The notes: a model not told the origin generated them from the letters alone. DNA of 64,000 bases from Planctobacterium marinum (GCF_020687805.1 NZ_JAJEWQ010000007.1:27514-91513); one strand, 5' to 3'; shown: positions 19,776-28,970, counted from the first letter of the stretch. Numbers and translations are program-made.

Positions 19776-20576
19776 ATGCCGACACTCATCGTTAATGGTG
19801 CAGAGCTTTTTTACACGGACACCGGGAAAGGGGAGGAAACGCTGGTTTTTTCCCATGGTTATTTAATGAATCATTCGATGTTTAACGGACAGGTAGAGCG
19901 CCTAAAAGAACGCTTTCGCTGTATATCCTTCGAACACCGTGGACATGGACAAAGCGAAGTGACTGCCGCAGGCTATGAGTTGGATAATCTGGTTAAAGAT
20001 GCCATCGCCTTGCTGGATGAACTCAAGCTGGGGCCGGTGCATTTTGTCGGAATGTCTACCGGCGGATTTGTCGGGATGCGCCTGGCATTGCAGCGACCGG
20101 ATCTGTTGCGCTCTTTGGTATTAATGAGTACCTCTGCTGAAGGTGAGCCCAAAAAAGCCCTGAAGAAAAATAAATTGCTACTGAAAACCGTTCAGCATCT
20201 TGGCTGGTGGCCGGTTATCGGGCAGGTGTTGTGCATGATGTTTCACCGTCGATACGTTAAAAATCCTGCGAACAAAAAGACCGTGGGCTACTGGAAATCT
20301 GTGGTCACGGCACAAAATAAAAAAGCCATGCTGGCTTTTGGCAAGGCGATTTTTAACCGGGATGATGTGTTGTCGTCGTTATCGCAACTGACCTTGCCGG
20401 TGGCGGTTATCGTGGGAGAAAAGGACGCACTGACGCCTTTAAATTGCTCAAAACGCATGGCAGAGGTGATACCTGGCGCCAGGTTGTCGATTATTCCAGA
20501 CGCCGGGCATAGCGCCGCTATTGAAAAGCCCAACGAGGTTACAGACGCCATGCTGGCGCTTTACGATAACCTGTAG
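19776..20576 (+). CDS. Alpha/beta-fold hydrolase
   Basis: A 266-residue soluble hydrolase. The N-terminal part has the HGY oxyanion motif (FSHGYLMNH), the nucleophile elbow is GMSTGGF near residue 94, and the C-terminal part has the acid loop (VGEKDALTP) and catalytic His in PDAGHSAAIEKP. The overall pattern is that of 3-oxoadipate enol-lactonase or haloperoxidase-like esterases, but no aromatic pathway genes are nearby, so no substrate is assigned. It stands alone between the hut terminator and a gene-poor stretch. Confidence 0.8.
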   Translation: MPTLIVNGAELFYTDTGKGEETLVFSHGYLMNHSMFNGQVERLKERFRCISFEHRGHGQSEVTAAGYELDNLVKDAIALLDELKLGPVHFVGMSTGGFVGMRLALQRPDLLRSLVLMSTSAEGEPKKALKKNKLLLKTVQHLGWWPVIGQVLCMMFHRRYVKNPANKKTVGYWKSVVTAQNKKAMLAFGKAIFNRDDVLSSLSQLTLPVAVIVGEKDALTPLNCSKRMAEVIPGARLSIIPDAGHSAAIEKPNEVTDAMLALYDNL

Positions 20577-21040
20577 GCTGAGCGCAATGTGCTAGGTCTT
20601 TTCTTGTATCAACTCAAAGGAAAGTGAAAGGGAATGTGGTCTGTTAGAGTAAATTGCAACTGGCGTATTACACTCCGTTTTAATGGACAAAACGCCAAAC
20701 TCGTTCCCTTCGGTTAACGCAGCGGTGCATCTGGAACATTCCGTAAGGTCACTGCTCGCTCGCAGTCAAAGACAAAAGCGAACGAATAGGGGCCAATTAC
20801 ATTTCAAATTTTCCTCTATTGTGTTGGTCTACAACCCAAAGGAGCTTTGTGGTGCCTCTGTATTGGGCGGTTTACGAAACGAAAGTTAGAAGCTTCAATG
20901 AGACAAGTGCTGTTTCTCGCAAATGACCAAAATTGTAGAAACTGGATATGTATATGGGTTTTGGTACATGTTCATTCTTTCGATGACGACACTACAGGCG
21001 ATTATCAGTTTGTAAAAATTAAGAATCTTGAAAGTACACA
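20577..21040. other. Gene-poor stretch of 464 bases
   Basis: Short open frames here have no recognisable protein pattern. Several short inverted repeats occur: CGTTTT/AAAACG around 20675-20693 within a GGCGT/ACGCC frame, ACTGC/GCAGT near 20751-20766, and GAATAGGGG/CCTCTATTG spanning about 20784-20823. No T-run follows any of them. It could be remnant mobile DNA or carry an unrecognised small RNA; nothing is decisive. Confidence 0.35.
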
Positions 21041-22084
21041 TCAACCTGCATTTTGCTCTTTGTCATTCCAGTACTGTTTAAGTGCTAAAATTTCCTCTTT
21101 GATACTGAAAAAGGCATCCACTAGTTCTGGAGAGAAGTGGCTGCCGCTTTGTTCGCGGATAAAGGCAAAGGCTTCATCGTCAGGCCAGGCTTTTTTGTAA
21201 GGGCGCACCATGGTAAGGGCGTCAAAAACATCGGCAATAGCGACTATCAAGGCTGACTGGGGTATCTCGTCCCCGCGTAATCCATCGGGATAGCCGCTGC
21301 CGTCCCACTTTTCGTGGTGACGCAATGCAATCTCAGCGGCCATCTGAAATAACGGTGTGTCGCTTTTACTTAAGATTTGATGGCCGATAACGGCATGTGT
21401 GCGCATGATAGTCATTTCTTCATCGGTGAGGCGGCGCGGTGCTTTTAAAATTTCATCGGCGATACCTATTTTTCCGGTGTCGTGCATTGGCGCTGCCAGT
21501 TCCAGTAGTTTTACGTCGTCAACATGCCAGTTCACTTTTTTTGCCAGGGCGCAGGCGTAGGCCGCCATTCGCCAGATATGTAAACCGGTATCATTGTCAT
21601 TAAAATGTCCGGCTTTGCTGAGCATAAAGATGGCACTTTTCTGGCTGGCTTCCAGCTCAGCTGTTTTGGCTTCCACCAATTCCTGGGCGGCTCTGTATTG
21701 ATCCGCCAGTTGCAGATGTGTTTTCACTCTGATTTGTACAATGGAGGGCACCACCGGTTTAGAAATGTAATCTACAGCGCCTAACGCGATACCTCTTTCT
21801 TCATTGATGGTATCGGACAGCGCAGTCACAAAAATGATAGGAATGTGTGCAGTATCCGAATGCGCTTTGAGGCGTTTACAGACTTCGAAACCATCCATTT
21901 TGGGCATCATGACATCGAGTAAAATCAGGTTAGGGGTAAATCGATGCGCGATTTTTAGCGCGGTTTCACCGTTGGTGGCCACTTTTAGAGCATATTCGTT
22001 GCCCAGTATATTGCTGAGTACATCGATATTTTGTTGATGATCATCCACGATCAAAATGGTTTGTTTGGGGAATTCCGTTGTCAT
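21041..22084 (-). CDS. Response regulator with HD-GYP c-di-GMP phosphodiesterase domain
   Basis: A 347-residue protein. Residues 8-125 form a receiver (ILIVDDHQQN, phospho-acceptor Asp in LILLDVMMPKMDG). A short coiled linker leads to an HD-GYP domain: HD pair in APMHDTGKIGI, then HAVIGHQIL, and the signature HHEKWDGSGYPDGLRGDEIP. It should degrade c-di-GMP when phosphorylated. Its start overlaps the end of the upstream hybrid kinase by four bases, so the two form one two-component unit. The shape matches the RpfG-type regulators widespread in gammaproteobacteria. Confidence 0.9.
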   Translation of the reverse strand: MTTEFPKQTILIVDDHQQNIDVLSNILGNEYALKVATNGETALKIAHRFTPNLILLDVMMPKMDGFEVCKRLKAHSDTAHIPIIFVTALSDTINEERGIALGAVDYISKPVVPSIVQIRVKTHLQLADQYRAAQELVEAKTAELEASQKSAIFMLSKAGHFNDNDTGLHIWRMAAYACALAKKVNWHVDDVKLLELAAPMHDTGKIGIADEILKAPRRLTDEEMTIMRTHAVIGHQILSKSDTPLFQMAAEIALRHHEKWDGSGYPDGLRGDEIPQSALIVAIADVFDALTMVRPYKKAWPDDEAFAFIREQSGSHFSPELVDAFFSIKEEILALKQYWNDKEQNAG

Positions 22085-24126
22085 AATTCACCTTCGGCAC
22101 TTTTGGCAAGCGCTGTTAATTCTGGCCGTAAATTTGCCACCAGTTTGGCGGCGTCTTCATATTGGTATTTGTTGGTCAGTGTTTTGATATGGGCCAGCGT
22201 GTTGTTGATCCTGGGTTCATTGACCAATCGAATTATTTGCTCCAGCAATGCGCCGGATTGGGTATCGTAACTTTCCAGCAGCGCCTGAAGGGTATTCAGG
22301 TGTTTTGTAAGGTTTTCAAATTGTCCTTTATCGATATCTGTTGTTAAGGGTTTTACAGCTGACACTGATGCTAATTTTGCTGACGGAGCTTGCAATAACC
22401 AGTGCTTTAATGTGGCTTTAAGATCCGCATAGGCGATAGGTTTACTTAAGTGCGCGTTCATACCCGCCTGTAGGCACATTTGTTTGTCGTTTTCCATTAC
22501 ATTGGCTGTCAGGGCTATAACAGGCAGGTTGCGGCAATGTTCGCCCGCTTCACCCTGGCGGATCCTTTCTGTGGTTTCAAAGCCATCCATAAGCGGCATC
22601 TGGCAATCCATCAGGATCATATCCACCTTGTCTCCTGACTGACTCAGCAGGTCTAAAGCCAGTTGACCACTTTCCGCCAGAATGGATTTTGCGCCGATCA
22701 GGTCCAACAGTCCTTTTGCCACCTGTTGATTTATGATGTCATCTTCCACTAATAGCACGGTGAAATGTTCAAACTGCGTTTTTCGGCTTTCCGTAATTTG
22801 CTGTTGATTCTGACCGGTTTCCCTGTCTAAAGCACCACAAAGGCAGGCGATAACCTCGTTTAAGCTATAAGGTTTTTCCAGGCTGCTGTAGTTTTCAGGT
22901 AGTCCTAAGTCTGTGGTATTGACCTCGCTGGCAACCGGGCAGACAACCACGGGTCTGACCTGTTCAGGTATGGGCCACAGCGATTTTAATGACTGTTTAA
23001 AGCCGACATCAACAAATAGAAAGTCCGGCGGTTGGGCCGGTTGTTGCGTCAGGATTTGCACTGCGTCGGCGATATCCTGGCTACAGGTGACATTGAGTCC
23101 CAGTTTTTCCAGGATTTTGCGCAATATTGCCCTGTCTGTGTTATCCAGGGCCAGAATGAGTGCGCGTTTGCCGGATGCGATAGGTTTTAGAAGGTCAGTT
23201 TCACGATAGTCAGTGGGTAGTGGCAGGCTTAATGTGACACTGAACTGGCTGCCTTTGCCGGGCTCACTGGACACTGACACTTTGCCCTGCATTAGTCGGC
23301 ATAGTCGTTGCGCAATTGATAAGCCCAATCCTGTACCGCCGTGGGTTCGGGTAGTTGTGCCATCCAGTTGGGTAAAGGATTTAAACAGTAAATGTTGCTG
23401 GTCTGGTGGAATACCTGGCCCGGTATCGATTATTTTGCAGGTAATGTGATTGTGCCCGGCGATGATGTCTGAACTCAGGATTATCTGGATCTCGCCTTGT
23501 TCCGTGAACTTAATGGCATTATTTACCAGGTTATCAATGATCTGGCGAAACCTGAGGGCATCACCGATCACTAAAGTGCCCTTTAATTCTGTGGTGTCGC
23601 AATGTAATTCAAGGTTTTTTTCAGCCGCTACTTTACTGTGAATAAGGGCTATTTCTTCAACCAGAGTGCGAATATCAAACTCGTGAGTTTCCAGAGCAAT
23701 TTTACCGGCCTCTATTTTGGAAAAATCCAGAATGTCGTTGATTACTGCAAGCAGCGAATGGACACTGGATTGTGCCAGAGTCAGGTATTTATTTTGTTCG
23801 TTGTTGAGGGTGGATTTCAGGGTCAGGGAAATCATCCCTAAAATGCCATTGAGCGGTGTGCGAAGCTCGTGGCTCATGTTGGCAAGAAATTTCGACTTAG
23901 CTTCGTTGGCCTGCTCGGCTTTATGTGTTGCCACTTCCAGCGCCTGTGTTCGCTCCAGGACCTGTTGTTCCAGCTTTTCAGCAAATTGCTCTAACTCTTT
24001 ATTGAGGGCATACAGCTGCAGGCTCTTTTCTTCCAGCAGCTTTTCTGCTTCTTTGCGGGCGTTTTTCTCTCGGGTCAACCGCCTCTGCAATCGGCTCTCA
24101 AGAGTTGGCTGGTTTGATGAGCTCAT
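22081..24126 (-). CDS. Soluble hybrid histidine kinase partnered with the HD-GYP regulator
   Basis: A 681-residue kinase with no membrane segment. An N-terminal coiled coil (about 10-80) leads to HisKA (MSHELRTPLNGILG, about 85) and an HATPase domain (DTGPGIP, GGTGLGLSIA). A first receiver-like domain (about 315-430) has lost the normal acidic cluster and phospho-acceptor motif. A second receiver is intact (VEDDIINQQVA, MILMDCQMPLMDG, about 465-580). The C-terminal 80 residues are helical and sit where an HPt is expected, but I see no AHxLKG-type phospho-His motif. The sensory input is not obvious. It overlaps the HD-GYP gene by four bases. Confidence 0.87.
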   Translation of the reverse strand: MSSSNQPTLESRLQRRLTREKNARKEAEKLLEEKSLQLYALNKELEQFAEKLEQQVLERTQALEVATHKAEQANEAKSKFLANMSHELRTPLNGILGMISLTLKSTLNNEQNKYLTLAQSSVHSLLAVINDILDFSKIEAGKIALETHEFDIRTLVEEIALIHSKVAAEKNLELHCDTTELKGTLVIGDALRFRQIIDNLVNNAIKFTEQGEIQIILSSDIIAGHNHITCKIIDTGPGIPPDQQHLLFKSFTQLDGTTTRTHGGTGLGLSIAQRLCRLMQGKVSVSSEPGKGSQFSVTLSLPLPTDYRETDLLKPIASGKRALILALDNTDRAILRKILEKLGLNVTCSQDIADAVQILTQQPAQPPDFLFVDVGFKQSLKSLWPIPEQVRPVVVCPVASEVNTTDLGLPENYSSLEKPYSLNEVIACLCGALDRETGQNQQQITESRKTQFEHFTVLLVEDDIINQQVAKGLLDLIGAKSILAESGQLALDLLSQSGDKVDMILMDCQMPLMDGFETTERIRQGEAGEHCRNLPVIALTANVMENDKQMCLQAGMNAHLSKPIAYADLKATLKHWLLQAPSAKLASVSAVKPLTTDIDKGQFENLTKHLNTLQALLESYDTQSGALLEQIIRLVNEPRINNTLAHIKTLTNKYQYEDAAKLVANLRPELTALAKSAEGEL

Positions 24127-24252
24127 TAATTTGTCGTTAAATTGGCTTGCGTATCCTTAATTAATAGCGGATTTTTGCTAAAACGTCCCGGCTTTTTTGC
24201 CTGTTTACGACTTAAGTTTAAGGGCGGCCTGTGCACTTTACTTCGTCGGGAG

Positions 24253-25218
24253 TCAGGCCCGGCTGTGGCTAAAACTCAGTACGTTATCGATATCTGAATG
24301 CGCCTGAATGAGCATCAACAAACGATCCAGACCCAATGCCACACCGGCACAGTCTGGCAACCCGGAGTTAAGCGCGGCAAGAAAATGTGAGTCAGTTTTT
24401 GCGGCATCTATTCCCATCTCCAGGCGCTCCTGATTGTCCTGTGCAAAACGTTTTTCTTGCTCATCTGCCGACTGCAACTCATGGAAGCCATTGGCTAACT
24501 CAATGCCTTTGTAATAGAGTTCAAAGCGCTCGGCTACCCGGGGATCCTGGCCTGATATTTGTGCCAGCGCTGCTTGTGATGCCGGGAAGTGATAAATAAA
24601 ACAGGGGCTGGTTTGGCCAATTTGCGGCTCAATCAGGTGACTGAACAGCAACTGCAACTGGGTATCGCGAGATGTCATGCTGTCTGCAAAGTTCTCATAG
24701 CCCTGTTCGATGCACAACTCCCTGAGTTGTTCATCTGAGTCCGACAGTGGGTCAAACCCCAGATAGTGCTGAAATGCCTGTTGATAGGAAAGTTGCTCAA
24801 ATTCATCGCAAGCCAATATGGGTTGCAATAAATCCTGCATTTCCCGCATCAATTGCCAATGATCAAAACCCACCCGGTACCATTCCAGCATGGTAAATTC
24901 GGGGTTGTGAAAGCGGCCTTGCTCTTCGTTTCTGAAGGCTTTACAAATCTGATAAATACAACCACTACCAGCGCACAAAAGGCGTTTCATGGCATATTCT
25001 GGCGAGGTTTGCAGGTACAGAGTACGTGCTTGCTGCGACCCTGGTTGATGCAGTTGTGTGGTAAAGTTCACCAGATGTGGGTCCGTAACACCGGCGGAGG
25101 CCATCAGCGGTGTTTCCACTTCCAGCACCTTGCGTTCGGCAAAAAAAGCACGGATATCTGCAAGTAACTTAGCTCGTGCCTGTAAGGTGGCTAAGTCCGC
25201 GCCAGGTTTCCAGTTCAT
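24253..25218 (-). CDS. epmA: EF-P--(R)-beta-lysine ligase
   Basis: A 321-residue class II lysyl-tRNA synthetase-like enzyme without the anticodon-binding domain, as expected for EpmA/PoxA/GenX. Motif 2 reads QICKAFRNEEQGRFHNPEF and motif 3 GVALGLDRLLML; PEYAMKRLLCAG is also typical. It adds beta-lysine to a conserved lysine of EF-P. It lies beside efp and epmB, a compact set for the whole modification. A terminator separates it from efp, so it is transcribed from its own promoter or by read-through. Confidence 0.93.
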   Translation of the reverse strand: MNWKPGADLATLQARAKLLADIRAFFAERKVLEVETPLMASAGVTDPHLVNFTTQLHQPGSQQARTLYLQTSPEYAMKRLLCAGSGCIYQICKAFRNEEQGRFHNPEFTMLEWYRVGFDHWQLMREMQDLLQPILACDEFEQLSYQQAFQHYLGFDPLSDSDEQLRELCIEQGYENFADSMTSRDTQLQLLFSHLIEPQIGQTSPCFIYHFPASQAALAQISGQDPRVAERFELYYKGIELANGFHELQSADEQEKRFAQDNQERLEMGIDAAKTDSHFLAALNSGLPDCAGVALGLDRLLMLIQAHSDIDNVLSFSHSRA

Positions 25219-25243
25219 GGGGTATTACTCAGTAATAACTAAC

Positions 25244-25276
25244 AAAAAAGCCCACTGATAACTATCAGTGGGCTTT
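25244..25276 (-). terminator. Intrinsic terminator of efp
   Basis: AGCCCACTGATA and TATCAGTGGGCT form a 12-base perfect stem. On the minus strand the stem is followed by a T-run, 18 bases past the efp stop codon. Confidence 0.85.
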
Positions 25277-25293
25277 GTAAATAAACAAATCGC

Positions 25294-25863
25294 TTATTTT
25301 TGTACGCGGTTTACATATTCACCGGTACGGGTGTCTACTTTGATCACTTCGCCGGTTTGTACAAACAGAGGTACACGTACCACCGCGCCGGTGCTCAGTG
25401 TCGCTGGTTTACCGCCGGTGCCCGCTGTATCGCCTTTCAGACCTGGGTCGGTTTCAGTGATTTCCAGTTCAACAAAATTGGGGGGCGTAACGGCAATCGG
25501 TGAGCCATTCCACAAGGTAAGTGTGCAAACGTCATTTTCGACTAACCACTTAACTGAATCTCCCACGGCTTTTTGGTCTGCTGCCAGCTGTTCAAAGCTT
25601 TCATTATTCATGAAGTGCCAAAATTCACCATCGCTGTACAGGTAAGCCAGATCGTGATCCATAACATCCGCGCCTTCAACCGACTCACCGGAGCGAAAGG
25701 TTTTTTCCAGTACTTTGCCGGAGATCAGTTTGCGAATTTTTACGCGGTTAAAGGCCTGTCCCTTACCTGGTTTTACAAATTCATTCTCTAAAATGTTGCA
25801 AGGTTCGCCGTCGAGCATTATTTTTAGGCCCGATTTGAATTCATTCGTGCTGTAATTAGCCAT
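25294..25863 (-). CDS. efp: Elongation factor P
   Basis: A 189-residue EF-P with the KOW-like N-terminal domain and two OB domains. It relieves ribosomes stalled at polyproline stretches. The modifiable residue is Lys34 in KPGKGQAF, the beta-lysylation type, which matches the adjacent epmA and epmB. The C-terminus ([14 protein letters not shown]) is typical. It is divergent from epmB with only 44 bases between the two starts, so promoters must overlap. Confidence 0.96.
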   Translation of the reverse strand: MANYSTNEFKSGLKIMLDGEPCNILENEFVKPGKGQAFNRVKIRKLISGKVLEKTFRSGESVEGADVMDHDLAYLYSDGEFWHFMNNESFEQLAADQKAVGDSVKWLVENDVCTLTLWNGSPIAVTPPNFVELEITETDPGLKGDTAGTGGKPATLSTGAVVRVPLFVQTGEVIKVDTRTGEYVNRVQK

Positions 25864-25907
25864 AAATTCCTCTCAAATTCTTTTAATTTATATTGGGTAG
25901 CACATAA

Positions 25908-26933
25908 TTGGCGCAGATAATACCGGAAAAACTTGTCACTGTAGAGAGTCACTGGCAAAAAGAATTAGCCACTGCTTATAAATCCCCGCAAGCCCTGTTG
26001 CAGGACCTGGCGCTGGACCCGGAAACCTATGCCGACGATATTCGTGCGCGTAGCCTGTTCCCCATGATGGTGCCCAAAGCGTTTGTTTCCAGAATGCAGC
26101 CCGGAAATCCTCATGATCCCTTGCTGCGGCAGGTGTTTCCGCTGGCCGAAGAGTTTACCAGTCAACTTGGGTATTCAGCAGATCCACTGCAGGAGCAGGA
26201 CAATCAACAGCCCGGCTTGTTGCATAAATACCAAAGCCGGGTACTGCTGGTGGTTAAAGGTGGGTGTGCCGTAAATTGTCGATATTGCTTCCGTCGCCAT
26301 TTCCCCTATCAGGACAATGCCCTGAGTAAACAAGATTGGTTGCCGGTGTTTGACTATATTGCCTCTGATACGGCTATTAATGAGGTTATCCTGTCCGGGG
26401 GCGATCCTCTGATGGCCACGGATGCCTTTTTATTGTGGATGACACAACAAATTGAGGCCATTGCTCATATAAAAACGTTGCGCATTCATAGCCGTTTACC
26501 GGTGGTGATCCCCAATCGTATCAATAGCGAATTTTTGCGGTGGTTTACGCAGAGCCGGTTAACACCGGTCATGGTGGTACACATAAATCACGGCCAGGAA
26601 ATCGATTCGCCGCTGAAACAAAAATTACTGACACTGCGACAAGCAGGGGTTACTTTGTTAAATCAGGCGGTGTTGCTAAAAAGCGTCAATGATAGTGCCG
26701 ATGCACTGATCCATCTGCATGAAACTCTGTTTGATGCAGGGGTGTTACCTTATTATCTGCACATGCTGGACAAGGTTGAGGGGGCCAGTCATTTTGAGGT
26801 TTCTGATGACCAGGCGCGGGCCATTATGGCCGAGGTGATAAAGCGCCAGCCAGGGTATCTGGTTCCCAAGCTCGTCCGGGAGATTGGTGGCCAGCCTGGC
26901 AAAACGCCTATGGATTTACGGCTTCATCCGTAA
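25908..26933 (+). CDS. epmB: EF-P lysine 2,3-aminomutase (radical SAM)
   Basis: A 341-residue radical-SAM enzyme that turns L-alpha-lysine into (R)-beta-lysine for EF-P modification. The iron-sulfur triad is CRYCFRRHFPY after GGCAVN, near residue 120; the SAM-binding GGDPL follows near residue 160. The N-terminal part (VPKAFVSRMQPGNPHDPLLRQV) is typical of EpmB/YjeK and short compared with catabolic aminomutases. The start is TTG at 25908 giving MAQII, like the usual MAHI start. epmC (hydroxylase) is not in the window. Confidence 0.92.
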   Translation: MAQIIPEKLVTVESHWQKELATAYKSPQALLQDLALDPETYADDIRARSLFPMMVPKAFVSRMQPGNPHDPLLRQVFPLAEEFTSQLGYSADPLQEQDNQQPGLLHKYQSRVLLVVKGGCAVNCRYCFRRHFPYQDNALSKQDWLPVFDYIASDTAINEVILSGGDPLMATDAFLLWMTQQIEAIAHIKTLRIHSRLPVVIPNRINSEFLRWFTQSRLTPVMVVHINHGQEIDSPLKQKLLTLRQAGVTLLNQAVLLKSVNDSADALIHLHETLFDAGVLPYYLHMLDKVEGASHFEVSDDQARAIMAEVIKRQPGYLVPKLVREIGGQPGKTPMDLRLHP

Positions 26934-26939
26934 TGGACA

Positions 26940-27128
26940 TTAAGCGAAAGTATTGATGTTTCCGCCTTTTGCCACATCACCTGATGGGCCACTCGGTACG
27001 CCAGCGGCTGAGTCCAGCAGCTGAAGTGTCTGCGCGCCCTCTGCTTCTTGCTGGTTTTTAGACAGCTGCAAGCCCTTGAGTTCTAACGATGACACACCGG
27101 AGTTTCCAGAATTTCCTGAAATTTCCAT
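26940..27128 (-). CDS. Small protein, possibly YjfB-like putative motility protein
   Basis: A 62-residue polar protein starting MEISGNSGNSG, with a Gln/Glu/Leu-rich middle (SKNQQEAEGAQTLQLLDSA) and ending GGNINTFA. The MxIS start and N-I-N/D-x-x-A end recall the small YjfB putative motility family, but the match is by eye and weak. It is convergent with epmB, whose stop codon lies only six bases away. Its MEIS start is shared with the protein at 27707, so the two may belong to related small-protein types. Confidence 0.5.
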   Translation of the reverse strand: MEISGNSGNSGVSSLELKGLQLSKNQQEAEGAQTLQLLDSAAGVPSGPSGDVAKGGNINTFA

Positions 27129-27292
27129 ACCAAAGTTCCTAAAGTTGTGACGCCGCAGCTACCGTTGAGGGGTAATCGTTGGTATGCCTTGTCGTCGGAT
27201 TAAAAAGCAGGCAGAATTGCCCGCCTTCGTTTGGTTATCGGCTAAGGCTGATATTCCTTTAGTTATTTTTTCAAAAAAATAGGGATGCTCGG

Positions 27293-27607
27293 GTGGACGC
27301 AGTATTAGACAAATTAAATGAAAATCTCCAGGTGTTATATCGCAAAGCGTTGGACGCAGATAAAGCCTTAGACCAGCTGAGCGGGCAAGGTAAGGCAAAG
27401 CACAAAGCCATATTTCCGGCTGAAGCAGGATTTATCACTAGCAGCGAAAGATTTGCTCCTTACATCGCAGAGCTGAGTGAGGACATTGCAGCACTGCAGC
27501 AAGTCGCTGACGAAGAAGAGCGCAACCAAACGTTATCGGCCGTGGTAAAGAAAATGGAGGCGTTGTTTATAACTTTGGCGCAATTTAAAGGTGTTTTGGC
27601 CGAATAA
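27293..27607 (+). CDS. Small helical protein, possibly PriC-like
   Basis: A 104-residue protein starting at GTG 27293 with AGGG just upstream. It is predicted mostly helical, with an acidic heptad-like middle (ERFAPYIAELSEDIAALQQV). The F...F...Y pattern around KAIFPAEAGFITSSERFAPYI loosely recalls the N-terminal helices of primosomal protein PriC, but it is shorter than E. coli PriC (about 175 residues) and I regard that as a guess. No membrane segment or signal peptide. It runs with the gene at 27707, 99 bases downstream. Confidence 0.5.
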   Translation: MDAVLDKLNENLQVLYRKALDADKALDQLSGQGKAKHKAIFPAEAGFITSSERFAPYIAELSEDIAALQQVADEEERNQTLSAVVKKMEALFITLAQFKGVLAE

Positions 27608-27706
27608 TTACGTTCTTAGCAATTAATTGTTGTTGGATCGCTTGTTTTTTAGGCAAAAAATACCATAATTATCTGTGAGGGGTAGTTACAGGTAAAACGC
27701 GTTGTT

Positions 27707-28171
27707 ATGGAAATTTCCACTACAACCAACATTTTAAACGCTGGTTTTCGTCGCACTGCGACCGCCAGTGATTTACTGAATACCGATACATTTGGTATCG
27801 GCAATGCCGCGCGTGTGCCTTCCATCAATACTTCGCAAACCACCTCATTAAACGCGGGGTTTCAGCAAGACAACAATAGCAATTTGCCGGTGAATGCATT
27901 TGGTATTGGCAGGGCCAATCGGCCTGAAGTGGAACTATCGCCGCAGGCTCGCATTTTGCAGCAAAATGAAGCCAATCAACAGGCACTCAGCGACCGGCTT
28001 GCCAAAGCCCGTGAAGAACAAGCCAACGATTCTCAACAGCAAGAACAGGATAGTGATAACGATAATTCAGGGTTCGTGCGTGTTGCCAGTAGTGAAGGTA
28101 GTGCGCAAAAGAATAACATTCCCGCTGAAAAAGCGGCTGAAGTGTATCGTTCTATTCAGAGTTTGTTGTAA
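27707..28171 (+). CDS. Hypothetical protein with an internal NAGF-FGIG repeat
   Basis: A 154-residue low-complexity protein, unrecognised. It holds an internal duplication: NAGFRRTATASDLLNTDTFG followed by IGNAAR near residues 11-36, and NAGFQQDNNSNLPVNAFGIG followed by RANR near 49-72. After VELSPQARIL comes a charged Gln/Asp/Asn-rich segment (about 85-125) and a helical end (AAEVYRSIQSLL). The VxLSPxA and AxxVYxxI pattern recalls small proteins linked to flagella or other surface systems, but this is an impression. It starts MEIS like the protein at 26940. A terminator follows. Confidence 0.6.
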   Translation: MEISTTTNILNAGFRRTATASDLLNTDTFGIGNAARVPSINTSQTTSLNAGFQQDNNSNLPVNAFGIGRANRPEVELSPQARILQQNEANQQALSDRLAKAREEQANDSQQQEQDSDNDNSGFVRVASSEGSAQKNNIPAEKAAEVYRSIQSLL

Positions 28172-28180
28172 CCAGGCATA

Positions 28181-28206
28181 AAAAACGGGAGCTAAACTCC
28201 CGTTTT
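28181..28206. terminator. Bidirectional terminator
   Basis: AAAACGGGAG and CTCCCGTTTT form a 10-base perfect stem around a CTAAA-type loop between two convergent genes, with A and T runs on both sides. Confidence 0.85.
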
Positions 28207-28223
28207 GTGGTACTTGTACTTGC

Positions 28224-28760
28224 TTAGTGGTTACTGGCCAGTAGTTCTTGTTTAAATTCCTTTCTGAACCAGTCTTTAAGCATGGTCTTTTCATATTTTA
28301 ACGAGTCATTGCTGGTGGTTCGACTGACATTACTCATGAATGACATATCCTTCAATTCCTCAGTGCCCGACTTTAAAATGGTGCCGTCGGCATCAACCAG
28401 CTGATAGCTGAAATCCATTCGTGGAATTTCAATGGACTTGATCAGTCGATACTCGCGGGCACCGGGCCAAACGCGTCCGGCTAAATCAAGGTCCGTTACT
28501 TTCATGGTTAGCTTTTGCCCTGCCGGCAGATCACTTGCCAAATCGTCCAGATATTCATGCAGATTTTCCATAGTCCGGTCTCTGAACCGGGAAGCGATGC
28601 CACCAGAAGGCTTAACGTCTGTAAACTCTTTTGGGTTCACCCAGGTGACAGTGAGGCGTTCTGATTCGTCAACACGGTCGACACTTTCCTGTTCTTCTGC
28701 AAGCATCGACGCACTAAAACAAAAGGTAGATATTAAAACGGCCAGCGTTAATTTTTTCAT
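28224..28760 (-). CDS. DUF3016 family periplasmic protein
   Basis: A 178-residue exported protein. Residues 1-21 form a signal peptide (MKKLTLAVLISTFCFSASML). The mature part fits DUF3016: VTWVNPKEFTDVKPS near residue 38, VTDLDLAGRVWPGA and the FRKEF end. The family is found mainly in marine gammaproteobacteria and has no assigned function. It appears monocistronic, with a terminator downstream. Confidence 0.82.
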   Translation of the reverse strand: MKKLTLAVLISTFCFSASMLAEEQESVDRVDESERLTVTWVNPKEFTDVKPSGGIASRFRDRTMENLHEYLDDLASDLPAGQKLTMKVTDLDLAGRVWPGAREYRLIKSIEIPRMDFSYQLVDADGTILKSGTEELKDMSFMSNVSRTTSNDSLKYEKTMLKDWFRKEFKQELLASNH

Positions 28761-28970
28761 CTGTACTCTCCTGATTGACTTTGTGCCCTGTTGTTAATCT
28801 GAGTGGATATGGCAGCACAATACCTTATCTTTAGAACGATTGTCCGGCCACTCCTATTCCCTCATTGAATAAGAACGAGGTAATCACTAAAACATCACAA
28901 CACGCTTTAATTATAGTTCAGTGTGTCCCCGAAAGGGGTAAATATATGTAATCAGAGTGTAAAGCTTTCA

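Noticed and set aside
20683..20889. 68-codon frame downstream of the alpha/beta hydrolase
   Set aside because: Composition and lack of ribosome site suggest chance translation; the region's inverted repeats explain it better.
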